Below are positions 1 through 11,512 of a stretch of DNA of 33,579 nucleotides, piece by piece. Made by a program: the position numbers and the translations under genes. The stretch spans positions 8,805 to 42,383 of the forward strand of contig QZLH01000160.1 in NCBI GenBank assembly GCA_003833135.1, in the 5' to 3' direction. Source of the stretch: Oehlia diaphana (taxonomy: Eukaryota; Glomeromycota; Glomeromycetes; Glomerales; Glomeraceae). Positions within the stretch are counted from its first letter, which is position 1. Each line of letters opens with the position of its first letter. The notes under the pieces were generated by a model. It was not told the DNA's origin and did no database searches. It saw only the letters and a list, made by a program, of their open reading frames with translations.

Positions 1-2071
1 TTTTTTTTTTTAAAAAAAAAAAAAAAACAAAATGTTTTTTTTTTTTTTTTTTTTGAGAAAAAAAACTTGTCTTTTAGAAAGAAAATATAAAAATATTTTA
101 AAAAACTTTATTTTTTATTAGATTAATTTTTTTTTGTATTTTTAGAAAATTGAAAAAAAAACAATTGTATTTTTTATTTTTCGTGAAGAACCAATTTTTT
201 CGCTTTTCTTTTATTTAAAAAAATTAGAAATCCTATTTTTTTTTCGTTATTTATTAGAAAAAAATTAGATGTATATACTATATATTTTTTTTACATAAAA
301 ATTCAAAGTTTATTTTGCAAAACACCATTTTCTCACTAATATATATTTCACTATCAGAATCATTTAACCGTAAAAAGTAAGTAGACATGGTAAACATCAT
401 TAATTTTATGTTTGTTACGAAAAGCTTTGCAAATATCCAATTAGAAGAAAATGATTATGAATATTTTTTTGTATGTAAAAAACTGGTTTCTATTTCTATT
501 TTTGTATTTGTTTTATAAGTTAATAAATTGAAAACCGATCTAAGTTAAAAAAATGTGTAATAAAAAAATAATTGAAGATATGCTTATCTAAGTGTTTGTT
601 AGCAAAATGATTGTTAGTGAAAGTAATTGTCAGTGAATTGAATGCGTCTTCTTTATATAACTCAAATAATTCTTTACTATTAATCAGTTCCAATACAATT
701 TTTACAATAATGTGTAAATTTAGCATTTAAGTAGTAATATTTTTGTTATGTTAATTATTTTTATAGAAATAGAATAAAGATTATAGATCTCATGATCTCA
801 TCAAAGGTATATCAATTCTTATTTTTTTATTAGAACGAATAAAATTAATTAACAGTTTTACAGCAGTAAGTAAAAAATGAACATTTTATAAACAAGAAAA
901 TTTATTTATAAAGTTCCCACTCCGGAAAAAATTGGAATGCTGATTTAATAGGACAAACTATTTTATATATTTATCAATATAACATAAGTTACATAAGTTT
1001 AAATAATAGAATTGAGGATTATTATTTTAATGATTTGAAATTTTCATAGGCATAGCAGATACTAACTTCTGAGTAATGCCCTAAACAAGAATACTCTGGA
1101 TGCTACGGTGACACAAAATTTTATATTAGCTATCTGATTTATGATAAACAGTTATTTCACATACATTTCTTATTTGTACAGAAATTGGGCTGAATGTTTT
1201 TACAATAAAAATTATTTTGTGTGATGTGGCTTTGGAATACATGATAGTGCACTTTGCCACATCAGTTACAAAGACATAAGCCTTAAAAGTGTCTAATTAT
1301 TATTAGTAATTTATTAAATTTATTGCCAGCTTGTATTGAAATCATGTTTAATCACATGTTTCTATCTTATATTCTTATTATATCTGAGGAAATTAAACAT
1401 TAGAAATCATATGAGATTGTCTCTAACCTTATTCACAGCCTCATCAAACTTTATATTAAAATAAGTAAAATTTTATTGATATCTAAAGCCTATATAAATA
1501 GTGTGGATTCCACAAAAAAAATTTTTTTTTTTGCTTTTTTTTTTTCATCCTATTACCCCTTTTATTTTATTTAGTTAGAATAAATTAGTTAATTAACATG
1601 ATAAGAAATGTACTATTCATCCAGTTTGCGTATAAATAATATGAATAATTTATTTCATTGTGCTTATGAGCTTTATTTAAAAGATAGCCTCTAGTATTTG
1701 GATAAACATCTTCTGTATATAACATTCATATATATTAAAATACTTATTTAACTATTGAAAACATATACCTAATTCATACTTGATGAAAAATATTATAAAT
1801 ATAAACCAGTATTTACACATCTTTAAAAATAATCACTATAACATTGAATATTTATCAATCATTTTGACGTTTTTAGTAAACAGGATTTGACTGTTGGCAA
1901 TAACAGTGAATATTGCTAATACAAGTTTGCCACTACCTAGATCTGAAAGTGTACCATACAAATAACATTCAATAAGAGAGCATTTAAAAAAAATTTTTTT
2001 TCCATTACTTGCCAAAGAAAGAAAAGAGATTTTAATGTGTTTAATTTATTAATATCTCTTACTTTAAGGAC
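1..2071. other. AT-rich intergenic DNA, no gene seen
   Basis: This stretch begins with homopolymer runs of T and A and stays very AT-rich throughout. Open frames are short (the longest is a 68-codon minus-strand frame near 520-726) and show no motif, no splice-bounded continuation and no amino-acid composition typical of a real protein. I see no RNA gene. Two A/T homopolymer tracts lie near 1515-1545 and 1985-2000. I cannot assign any function. Confidence 0.6.
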
Positions 2072-2599
2072 TTGCGCGCTATTCAAGTAACAGACATCCT
2101 CTTCTATATTAAAAAAGATGACATTGTTGTGGTCTTTAAAAGATTTGGCAACATTGACTCATGTAGAATCCATGCTCATGCTGAGTTGAAAGTTCAACAG
2201 GCCAGAATCATTTATGATTCTGCAGACACTATCACACAATTCAATGATCAATGGACTGTGTATTGCTATTTACCTGCCACGCATCACCCCCTGCCATCTC
2301 TCATTTGAACAGAAGAAATCATTTAGAATACATGTCGCTCTGCTCACTCAACTCCCAGCTAATGCTAAAACATTTATTTGACCCCACTTTTCCAACAATT
2401 GAATGCCAAGGCAATCAATGTTTCATTATCCTCTAACTCCTATAAGCCTAAATGGTGGGCCTATGTCACCTTTGGTTCTCAAGAATTACTTGATGTTGCG
2501 ATAGAACAAACCATTGCCCTTCAGAATCGGCAAGTTGGAATGATAATAATAAGATTATTTTCAGCAAGCTTGGTTTTTGGAGTAGATAGTCCGAAGTGA
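2072..2599 (+). pseudogene. Relic of gag-like RNA-recognition-motif protein from a retroelement
   Basis: Three overlapping plus-strand frames together read as one broken protein. The first (2072-2305) has an RRM-like core (FKRFGNIDSCRIH, then ARIIYDSADTITQFNDQW). The others carry FEQKKSFRIHVALLTQLPANA and KPKWWAYVTFGSQELLDVAI, like a second RRM half. At least two frameshifts and an in-frame stop separate the parts, so it cannot be translated intact. Two degenerate RRMs in this order are, from memory, typical of ORF1/gag-like proteins of LINE-type elements that are abundant in Rhizophagus genomes. The family attribution is inference from motif appearance; no intact reverse transcriptase is adjacent. 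Confidence 0.55.
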
Positions 2600-3510
2600 C
2601 TTCTGGTTTTTTAATGGAAACCCATAGATTTCATTAATAATAATATATTATTGGATGATTGAACTGGTATAATGGTCTAATGTGGCAAAAAATTCAGTTT
2701 GAAAAAAAAGAGGATATAAATGCTCGCCATTCTACTAAAATTTTTAACTCTTTATCTTTCTTATCAGAATGCGTATTAAAATTCCAAGAAATGCCACAAA
2801 TCTAAAATTGCAAAGAAAAAATGCTTTTATGCTTGTGATATGATTTGATTATAAGAGAATAGTAAAAATAAATGGCTACTTTTCTAATTTTTAATAGTTT
2901 TTGAGTTGTTAAAGAAGGGCAGAGCTATGAAAGGCTATAATCTATAGAGCAACAAAAAAGTAAGTTGGATAGATGAATTAAGTACATGTCTTCAATAACT
3001 ATCAGAAATGACAGAAGCAGTTAAAGAAGAAGTTCACAATATCTCAAATTTCTTGTGATATATACAATTATTATTAATATTGTGCAGAATATTAAAAAAT
3101 GATAATGTGCTTTATCTTTCTCAGAAAACATAATCGTAATTTAGTTGTGGAGACTCAACATACTTGGTTATAAGTATAATATTTAGGCTTTAATATTTTT
3201 ATACTTTAATTAATTTTATTAAAGTTATTAGTACCTTATATATTATAATATGATAAAGGAATAGCAAATAACCAATAGAAGATTGGAAATAAATTAAATT
3301 TTTGAATCATTCAAAAGTTGCTTATACAAATATTTCTTGAATAGTTTATAGATAGATCAATTATCATAGGATTTAAAGAACTGAATTAAAACTCTAAAAA
3401 GAGTTGGATGAATTTACATTAAAGAAAACTTTATTAATAAAGGATATTAAATTAGACACCCTTTTACTGTTTTGACACACATACATATGTTATTAAACCA
3501 AATATCTATT
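2600..3510. other. AT-rich stretch between transposon relics
   Basis: No open frame of note and no recognisable motif. It may include further decayed transposon sequence, because relics flank it on both sides, but I cannot align any of it to a family by eye. Confidence 0.4.
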
Positions 3511-3561
3511 AATTTGGTTATTTTTCAACAAGACAATGACCCAAAACATAGGGGTTGTTAC
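3511..3561 (+). pseudogene. Tc1/mariner-like transposase relic (QQDNDPKH motif)
   Basis: A short plus-strand frame reads NLVIFQQDNDPKHRG and then meets a stop shortly after. QQDNDPKH is the hallmark around the second catalytic aspartate of Tc1/mariner DDE transposases. The flanking sequence on both sides is broken in all frames, so only this fossil patch can be claimed. I did not find terminal inverted repeats or a helix-turn-helix region that would define the element's limits. The short motif could in principle be a chance match, but eight consecutive consensus residues make that unlikely. Confidence 0.5.
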
Positions 3562-3849
3562 AATTATAGTTAGATAAATATTATACAGAAATTATTATTT
3601 ATAATCTTATGGCTTGCTGATTTTTAAACTATATATTGATTATATTTGGTACATCCAGCTTGTTAATTTCTTCTCTTTATAACAAAAGTACAAGGCCAAT
3701 ATTTTCTAGCTTTAAAAACTGTGCAAAAATTTAAGATTTGACAAATTGAAGGTGGATATTACCGTATATGCAAGATTCTTGAAATACTCTTAGCAGGAAA
3801 ATTTCTAGCTATAGTGAAGTTTATAAACCAAAATAAAAATTTTAAAATT

Positions 3850-3981
3850 ATGAAAACAATAGATTACAAACTGAAGTGCTACTATTGTGGGAAGGAACAT
3901 TATACAGACAAGTGGTCAATATACATAGATCATACATCATTTTCCATGTTAGAACTCACAATCAAATTACAGGCACAGTAA
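3850..3981 (+). pseudogene. Zinc-knuckle-like gag relic
   Basis: A 43-codon open frame contains CYYCGKEHYTDKW, which fits a CCHC zinc knuckle (C-X2-C-X4-H-X4-C) except that the last cysteine is replaced by tryptophan (codon 3913-3915). Such knuckles follow the RRM domains in gag-like proteins of fungal LINE elements, and RRM relics lie on both sides in this window. The missing fourth ligand and the short frame indicate a decayed copy rather than a working gene. Confidence 0.4.
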
Positions 3982-4647
3982 AATTTGAAACAGCTGGATG
4001 GTTATGATATTCATTCATAATTTTAAAATATAATGAATATACATTCTTATACTGGCCATTAATTAGATTTAAAAATCTATAAGCTAAAAGTTCTCATGAT
4101 TTTTCAAACTGTTACAGTTTCATAAGTAATTGTTAAAAAACATATAGAGTTCTATTCCTATACCCTAAAAAAAATTAATATGAATATTAATAACTAAACA
4201 AGTAAAAATCATAATTAGAAAAACTAGCAACCTTTTATTCTCTGGTTTCTTAATAGAGCCTTAATGTGCAGTACAAATAGGTCGAATATATATGGAAAGT
4301 GGCATTTTTTTTTCATCTATCACTTCCGTATCCACTATTGTCTACTGCCATTTTTTTGTAAATGCTGCAAAAATTATAATAAGAATTTAAATCCTTATCA
4401 CTATAATTAATAGCAATAATTAATCCAAAAAGAATACAAGATATTGATGAATTTATAGAAAAAGTCTCAACCAAAAATTATTCATTTAAATTACTTTGTT
4501 AGCAAAAAAAAAGGTAACTAAATAATCCATTAGTCTGGTGAAAAACTATATAAAGAAGACATAAGAGTAATATTATTGACATATTATTTTACAAGTTTAT
4601 TCCCTATAATTCTATAATGTCAAACAACAAGGATATCTATTAAAAAT
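3982..4647. other. AT-rich stretch, nothing recognised
   Basis: No frame or motif stands out. It lies between two gag-like relics and is probably part of the same field of decayed elements. Confidence 0.4.
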
Positions 4648-4827
4648 AATATTAACATTATAGATAAATTATATACTCATGGCACAGGGTTATATCAAGT
4701 TGCATTTATTACTTATAAAACAGAAGACTCAATTGCATATTTTAGCACACAATGGAGTTATCATATCAATAAGGATATTGTTAGAGTGTTGCTGCTGCAA
4801 CTATCTAAGTTTCTAAAATATGTATAA
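4648..4827 (+). pseudogene. Second RRM-type gag relic
   Basis: A 59-codon frame without an ATG includes GLYQVAFITYKTEDSIAYF and then TQWSYHINKDIVRVLLLQL. The pattern (beta strand, TYKTEDSI.YF, then QWS.HI.KDIVRV) is that of the first RRM of gag-like ORFs in Rhizophagus retroelements and parallels the 2072-2599 relic (DSADTITQFNDQW). There is no start codon in frame and it ends at 4825-4827 without the second RRM, so it is a fragment. Confidence 0.5.
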
Positions 4828-6213
4828 TTGATATTTTACTTAGAAAGTATGGAAAAAATTATTAGTCAAATGAGAAAAGAGCAACATAATTGTTATCAAT
4901 TATATTTAGATAGAATTTATAATTTTCAGTATTGCAATATACTTTACAGGAACATGCATCTGATTGTGGTCAGACCATATTCTTTCGTCCAATAGGGTTT
5001 GGGCATGCGTCTGATAGGGTCAGATTCAATTTTTTTTGATTTTTTTATAATTTCATCCAATTATTTATGTTTAATAATTTTCAAAAATTTATGCCACTTC
5101 CTTTTATTTCAATTCTTTGCTAAATATCCTTGAGTTATTTATATCAATGTTTAATTCAGAAATTATCTTAGAATTCAAATTATTTACACTGAAATTTTAT
5201 TACAAAAAGATCCTTTTACAGAACAAAATTTTCAGTTATTATATAAAGTTGTAGTATTTAGAGATGATTTATTATCTTAATATATATAATTAAATATTCT
5301 GAAACTTTAAGAAAAAAAATTCCTTTTTTATTCATTAAGTTCAACTGAGCTGAATATAAAAATAGTAATTATTAAGAAAATAATTTTATAGGGATTAATA
5401 ATTTTAAATTAAAATCACTTTTTTAGAAAAAATTATAGATTTTAAAATTTTTTAATAATCCTGAATTTTTAAGAGGAAAAGAAAATTTAGGGGGATTTTA
5501 AACATGTAAAAAAAAAAAGAAAAAAAATTCGTATTTTTCATTCTTTTTTTTAAAAAAAACTATATTATCAATTTTTACATTTGCCCCTTTTTTCTACTTA
5601 AAAAATCAAAAAAAAAAAAATGGAATTTCCATTTTTACAAAAAATTGCAGATTAAAAATATGGAAAATAAAGAGGAAGAGGTTTATTAAGAAGGAGAGTA
5701 ATGTTAATCAAAAGATGTAATTTAAAATAGTAAAGTTTAAATTGATATTGATTCATTAGTTAAACTTAATGCTAAAGAAATTTATTACTTTAATAATATT
5801 TTAAAACTAGAAAATTATAGATAACAATTCTTTAGTGAATGTTTAATTCTGTTTTAAGCTTTCTTTCTTTTTTAAATTCAACATTTTCTATGAATCAAGC
5901 TTAAATATTTATTTATGGATATTATACCCAAAATTAAATGATATCAAATATGAATGATAGTATTACAAAGAAAAATATTATACATTTGTTTAATTATAAA
6001 CTAAACAACCTTCTGCTACCTAATCACATAAATTGCTTAATAAATTTTAAGCGTAAAGAACTGATACAACACTATTCTTTTTATATAGAATATAAAAGAA
6101 CTATTGGTAAAAAGCCTATTCAATTAATAACTTTTTGGTGTATATGACAGAAGTATATTTCAGAAGTCAAATTCTTTTCTCCATAGTGGTTTATGATTTT
6201 TATGTAATAATAT
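4828..6213. other. AT-rich stretch with a pair of short direct repeats
   Basis: No gene is supported. Two related 21-22-bp words (CATGC-A/G-TCTGAT followed by GGTCAGA) occur at 4953-4974 and 5004-5024, 51 bp apart. A 69-codon plus-strand frame at 5938-6147 has no motif I recognise and a composition like the surrounding AT-rich DNA. Confidence 0.4.
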
Positions 6214-6411
6214 GTGAATCACAAATAAAAAGCTGTTTTGCCCGATATGGCAATATAGCCAAGTGTAATGTCTTTACTAGGAAAATGTACCAGGGTTTGC
6301 ATTAAACTTACTGGCTTACCCTTTTGAATCACTGGAAGCGAAGCAGCATGAAACCATCATTTTTGACTTCTCTGATGCCATCTTCTTTGTAAATGAATGG
6401 AGTGGAGATTG
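6214..6411 (+). pseudogene. Third RRM-type gag relic, scrambled
   Basis: In one frame 6229-6300 reads SCFARYGNIAKCNVFTRKMYQ, an RRM start resembling FKRFGNIDSCRIH in the 2072-2599 relic. A second frame gives KLTGLPF, typical of the second RRM, and a third gives KQHETIIFDFSDAIFFVNEW, typical of the end of the first RRM. The pieces lie in three frames and partly out of the expected order, so this is a rearranged fossil. Confidence 0.45.
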
Positions 6412-8743
6412 AATACAAAATTTTGGCTTCTACATGAAACAAATGTAAATAATGAATTATCTTTACATTATGAAGTTAACTCTATCACTAATACACTTGG
6501 ATATAAAATGATCATCTCCTTTGTTAATTTTTTTTTTCAAAAGAACTTGTTTCATTTTAAAAATGTCCAACAACAACAGTAGTAATTTTGATGAATACAA
6601 ATTATTGAAAGTTAAGCCTTTCAAATGCTTTGGAAGTTTCCCTATATCAATCAATAGCTATAAAAAATGATTCAATTACCAAAATGAATGACTTAGATAC
6701 AATTCAAAGTTAACAATGTTTCTTTTGAATGGAAAGTTAACATTATATATTTTATACATTGATATGTTTTTTTCAATGTGCTGATATGGCTGTTCAACTT
6801 ACAAAGTTATAATGGCATGTTTTGAATACAGACCTTTATAAGCAAAGTATAATGCAAATATCTATATAATTATATTATTACACTATTAAAGAAAAAATAA
6901 AAATAGTTTTATCAGCTAATAATAGCATTTTTACTCATCAAGATATAGGTTTGGTCACATTATCTCAATACCTTTGCACATAAATATTCTAAAAAATTGT
7001 TGGGGATTTTATTAGAAGACTTTGTCAAACTCAACTGACTGAATTAACACCACTAACACCACCATAAGTCCATATGACTTTTAGTGAAAAATTTTGCCTA
7101 ATTAAGGATGCCATAGAAAGATCTAAATGACTTAGAAATGAAGTCACCATATTGATAGCTCTAAACCTTGCTATCTACCTAAACTAAAAGATGAACAGAT
7201 ATTATTGATATCAAATTCAAAAATTTGTAAAGGACAAAATGGTACTTTAATTAAAGTATTTTACTAAAATTTTTTTACTTATTTATTTAGTCTTGCAGCT
7301 CACAAATTTATTTTATCTTTGGAAAAATATGCAGAAAATTGTAACACAGTCTGAAGTTATCATGTACAACAAATAGCCACTCATTACCAAATGATTCAGA
7401 AATGGGAACTTTATTAAATAATCAAGAAGTGAATTCGTTCAGCAGTGCTCTGATGTTAGCATCCTCTGTCAAAATAAATAATATCAGAAGTGAGGATGGT
7501 GAGCAAATGGTAGCAGTTCAAATTTATTACATATTCTGCACAGTTTGCAGAATTTATATTATTAGAATCAATTCAAAAGAATGGGATGGATGGAATTAAC
7601 ATCACAATTGCACTAAGAAAAGTTGCAGTTAAAAGCAGGTTTATCTGGAAATTTATTGTGCCAAACTCAAATGAAACATAATAAAAAATATAAAATAAAT
7701 AATAATGGGAAAAATAGTTAGTAATAGCATTATAAATGGATAAAAATAATTGGGTATGTGAATATACTGAAATTAGTTTAGAAATACTGTATATACAGTA
7801 TAGGCTTCAGTATAGAATTAGTAGTAAGTATAGGTGCCTGCTTCCATCTTTGGTTTTTGCATATGGTACTTATTTACCATAATTTTTGCACTTCTTGAAC
7901 AGCATAAAAATATGAGAAAAAAACTTGAAGAGTCAATAAATTATATTCGTTCATTACCCAAAAATAATAATTTTATTAAAAATCTCAATACCCTTACTGA
8001 CAAAGCAGTAGAAGCTCTTAGTGCCTGAAAAGCTTATGAAAAGAGTAAGTTTATTTAGACTAAAGTTTGATAATAATAAATCAAAATTTAACATAATTTT
8101 ACCAATTAGAATCTAGATGGATCAGTTAATAGAATAACCTGATAGATGTTAGTGTTATTTTTTTTAAAAAAATTTTAAATTTCATTATAATAAGGAAAAT
8201 GGGAAAAAAACTGCATGATAAGCATTCATTAATACCTTATCACAATTTGGACAATATATGGATTAATATGATTTCAGATAATCTAAATCTAATAATAATT
8301 ACTGATGAGTATAAACTGCCAGATGAAAATATTGCAGTATAAGACTGATGGAATTACCATAAGGCAAAATTATTATCTAATTGCCTTTTAGAACCTGTGT
8401 ATATAAAAATTGTAAATGAAATGTATATGTTGCACATTTTTCGTAAACAAAAACATTAGACAGTCAAACTTCAAATATAAGTTAAAATAATTTATAGGTG
8501 AAATTTTGTTCTAAAAATAGTACTAGAATGTTTAATTTCATTTTAGATTGATTCATGAAGTTTTCATTTTTATTATGAGATACCAATATGAAACTTCAAT
8601 TATTATTAAAGTAAAATTGATCACATGATATATTAAGTAATTGATTCAAACCAATAAATAAAGAGAGAAATTGTAATAAAATAATTTGATGTTCTATATG
8701 TATTAACATTACAAATAATGAGCTTATATGACTATAATATATG
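6412..8743. other. AT-rich stretch, only unassigned short frames
   Basis: Several 60-65-codon frames exist (6397-6582 plus, 7402-7599 plus, 7834-8028 plus). The last one ends in a hydrophilic, possibly helical segment (EQHKNMRKKLEESINYIRSL), but it has no start context, splice partner or known family. I treat all of them as unassigned and probably non-functional remains in a transposon-rich area. Confidence 0.4.
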
Positions 8744-8755
8744 TATATATAAAGG
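8744..8755 (+). promoter_or_regulatory. TATA-box-like element upstream of the Uma2-C2H2 gene
   Basis: The word TATATATAAAGG lies 115-126 bp upstream of the proposed start codon at 8870. It is a strong match to a eukaryotic TATA box and lies at a plausible distance for a gene with a 5' leader of about 90 bp. No transcription start is known. Confidence 0.45.
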
Positions 8756-8760
8756 CATGC

Positions 8761-8863
8761 AAAAAGCATAAAAAGCATAACACAAAGCATAGCATAACAC
8801 AAAGCGTAATCTAATAAAGCACAAAAAGCATAACACAAAGCATAATCTAATAAAGCACAACTA
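8761..8863 (+). repeat. 36-bp tandem repeat in the leader of the Uma2-C2H2 gene
   Basis: Two adjacent 36-bp copies, 8792-8827 and 8828-8863, share GCATAACACAAAGC followed by GTAATC or ATAATC and TAATAAAGCACAA. A more degenerate array of AAAGCATAA words precedes them (8761-8791). The array ends seven bases before the proposed start codon, so it would lie in the 5' untranslated leader. Confidence 0.75.
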
Positions 8864-8869
8864 AGCAGT

Positions 8870-9986
8870 ATGTCACAAAAGAGAAAAAGGCCATCCAGTA
8901 CTGTAACAAAAAAGCCAAGTGCTGTAATAAAACAATCATCCAGTACTGTAGCAAGAACAAGAGAAAATAATATTGGTAATTAAAATAATCAATTGGTGTT
9001 TTTGGAAGAACTCTCTATAAAGAATTCTGTTCATTTTACTAACCTTTCTTTCATACTAGTAGTCAATGATTTGAATCTTCAAGATTTGGACTTTGACTAT
9101 TGCTATAGTGTTAATGAACTTGAACTTATTAATAATTATCTTAAAGTAAATCCCAATTTTGAGCTTATAAACAGAAAACTAATTCCTGTTCCATATTCTC
9201 CAATTGCCATTGAAACTGTTGTACATGAGATCTCTAGACAGCTAGGTAATTGGAATGTTGAAACTAACAATGATAGACTTGGAGTTGTAACCACTTCTAA
9301 AGGTGGTTTCGATTTTAATGTCACTAATTTACAGAAGATTCGAGCACCAGATGTTGCTTTTATACCTAAAGATACTTTCCTTTCACTTGATGAAAAACAA
9401 CTTTGGTCCTTTGAAGGTCAGCCCTTCACTCCCATATTTATTGTTGAAGTTTCTAATCTTAAAAATAGTGAAGTAGAAAAAGAAGTTGATAATAAAATCA
9501 AGAAGGATTATTTTGCGCGTGGTACATCTGTTAAATTAGGATGGTTGATTGACCCTATTAATCATATTATCTGGGTTTATAAAAGGAATAAGCGTGATTT
9601 GCCCTATCGTTATCAACGTAAATGGGAAGATTTAGATGCTGGTGATGTTTTACCTGGCTTTACTTTAGAATTAGAGAATTTAGAATTAGAGGTGATTGAT
9701 GATATTATTGGCAAGGTATATTTTTCATAATATTTATCATTACATATCTTTTTCATTTTGAAATATATTAATATATTTTTATTTAATAATATTTTTTTTT
9801 TAGGATTCAGAAAGTGATTATGAAGAAGAAGAAGATGATGATGATGACGATGATGATGATGATGAAGGCGAAAAAAGAAGGAAAAAAATTAAGAAAAATA
9901 AAGCAGCAGAATGTGTTTATTGTGACTTAAGGTTTAGTACACCCACCAAAATGGCAAAGCATATTAAAAAAAAGCATACAAAATAA
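8870..9986 (+). CDS. Uma2 (DUF820) PD-(D/E)XK nuclease-like protein fused to a C2H2 zinc finger
   Basis: Proposed exons are 8870-8975, 9060-9715 and 9804-9986, giving 314 residues. Exon 1 starts MSQKRKRPSS, a nuclear-localisation-like basic patch, then has an SSTV/SAV repeat. Intron 1 (8976-9059) removes an in-frame stop at 8981 and has a perfect TACTAAC branch point plus TAG acceptor. Exon 2 is the Uma2 fold: APD with Asp133, FIVEVSN with Glu165, and a KIKKDYF..GT..LGWLIDP segment (Lys181-184) fit the PD-(D/E)XK core. Intron 2 (9716-9803) ends in a T-run and TAG. Exon 3 encodes an Asp/Glu-rich run, a basic KRRKKIKK stretch and C2H2 ligands Cys291, Cys294, His307 and His312. Uma2 proteins are mainly bacterial, especially cyanobacterial, so horizontal origin is likely. 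DNA binding or cleavage in the nucleus is inference. Confidence 0.85.
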
Positions 9987-11512
9987 TCTATACCCTATTA
10001 AGCATCAACATATTTCAATTGGATTTTGTATTCATTTAACATCAGAATAAACTAGTTAAACTTATCTATAACTATAATATTTAGTAGGAATTTATCTTAT
10101 TATTATTTTGCAGAATAATGAAATAATTATATTATTTTTAAATAATGCACTGTGATGTTAACTATATCTCACAATAACATTCTCATGTTAATTAAATAAT
10201 TCCATGTTTAAAAATTATTATATAATCATATTTCGAAAATAAATAAATAAAAAGTTCAGATAATATTTTGCATAATAAATTGTATAAACGTGATAACGTG
10301 AATGATCATTAAACCAATGATTCTGGATCACATGACATATGACCAATCAAACCACGTTATTTTTATATATAGAAACGAAAAGAATCATTTTTACATTCTT
10401 GTCTAAATTATTTAACAACTTAGATTCCACTTTAAATAAAGTAAAGATGTATATATATTTTTATTATTATTTAGTCTGAATTAAAATCATTCAATACAAA
10501 TAAAATTATGATTAAGATAAATAAATTAAATAAATCAAAAAATATCATATTAGGTTTAGTTAACATAAAATAAGTTATGATTTTTGCACCTCACTTAATT
10601 TAAGCATAGTTCTCCATAGTTCTCTTTAATAAATATCTAACGCTAATAAAAAAAATATATATAAATTAAATAATTTATTAAAATAAAAGAATAAACTACG
10701 AAAAAAAAAATCAAACACAACTAAAGATTCTTACCACTTTTATTTGATCTCATATTAATTAATTTTCGTCCCTACTTTTAAAAATACATAAAATTTTATC
10801 ATCGATTATGATAATATCTAAAATTATCTTCTGAAATATAATTTTTTAGACGAATACATATTACACATCTTAAAATAATTCTTATTATTTTAGAATATAT
10901 CAAAGAACAACTTTCCTTGTGATAATTTTATAATGGTTCCTATTCTTTCCTCAGTTTGTTTTTTTTCCCACGATTTATAAAGAAAGAAAAGTTTGGATTT
11001 CAAGGGTATAAGTGTATAACCCCGTTTTTTATTTTATAAATACTAATATTATTAAAATAAAGTATTTATTAACTTACATAATAGAGCGAAAAAATTGATA
11101 AAAAACATAGTTTTATTGTAAGCAACGAAAGGAAGTGTGTGTCTGCGGGCTTAAAATTGATCGACATGCACGAATTGTACGATCAATATCAGCATACTAA
11201 ATTCAAGATACATATTATCATGCAATAGAAAAAAAAAATTCGTACATAATTAATCAGCACAAGTGTATGCTTATTCTACTGCTATTTAATTAAAGAAATT
11301 TTTTAAGTTTTATTATTTACAATGAAATCCTTAAAAATTTTTTTACGATAATTTTATAGATGATCTACAATTACCATTATTTCCATTTTTAATTACCGTT
11401 TTCCCACGGAAATAAATTCTCAAATTCCGAATAATATTAACAAATATGGGTTAGGTTAATTTCCAAAATAAATAAGTATTGTCGTATGTTTTTCAAACTA
11501 AACTTATGTACA
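9987..11512. other. Intergenic DNA between the Uma2 and kinase genes
   Basis: There is no supported gene. A CCAAT word at 10343-10347 followed by TATATATA at 10364-10371 resembles a core promoter pointing right, but the first ATG downstream (10447) opens only a ten-codon frame. The rest is AT-rich. The region just before 11513 presumably holds the kinase gene's promoter, but no clear TATA box is visible there. Confidence 0.45.

Noticed and set aside
520..726. 68-codon minus-strand frame
   Set aside because: Composition is like the surrounding AT-rich DNA, with no motif or context.
8596..8838. 80-codon minus-strand frame rich in Cys, Ala and Leu
   Set aside because: It is produced by the AAAGCATAA tandem repeat read backwards and overlaps the Uma2 gene's leader.
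8761..8863. Repeat array considered as a CRISPR
   Set aside because: The units are directly adjacent without spacers, there are no cas genes, and the host is eukaryotic.
9136..9324. 62-codon minus-strand frame
   Set aside because: It is a shadow of the Uma2 exon.
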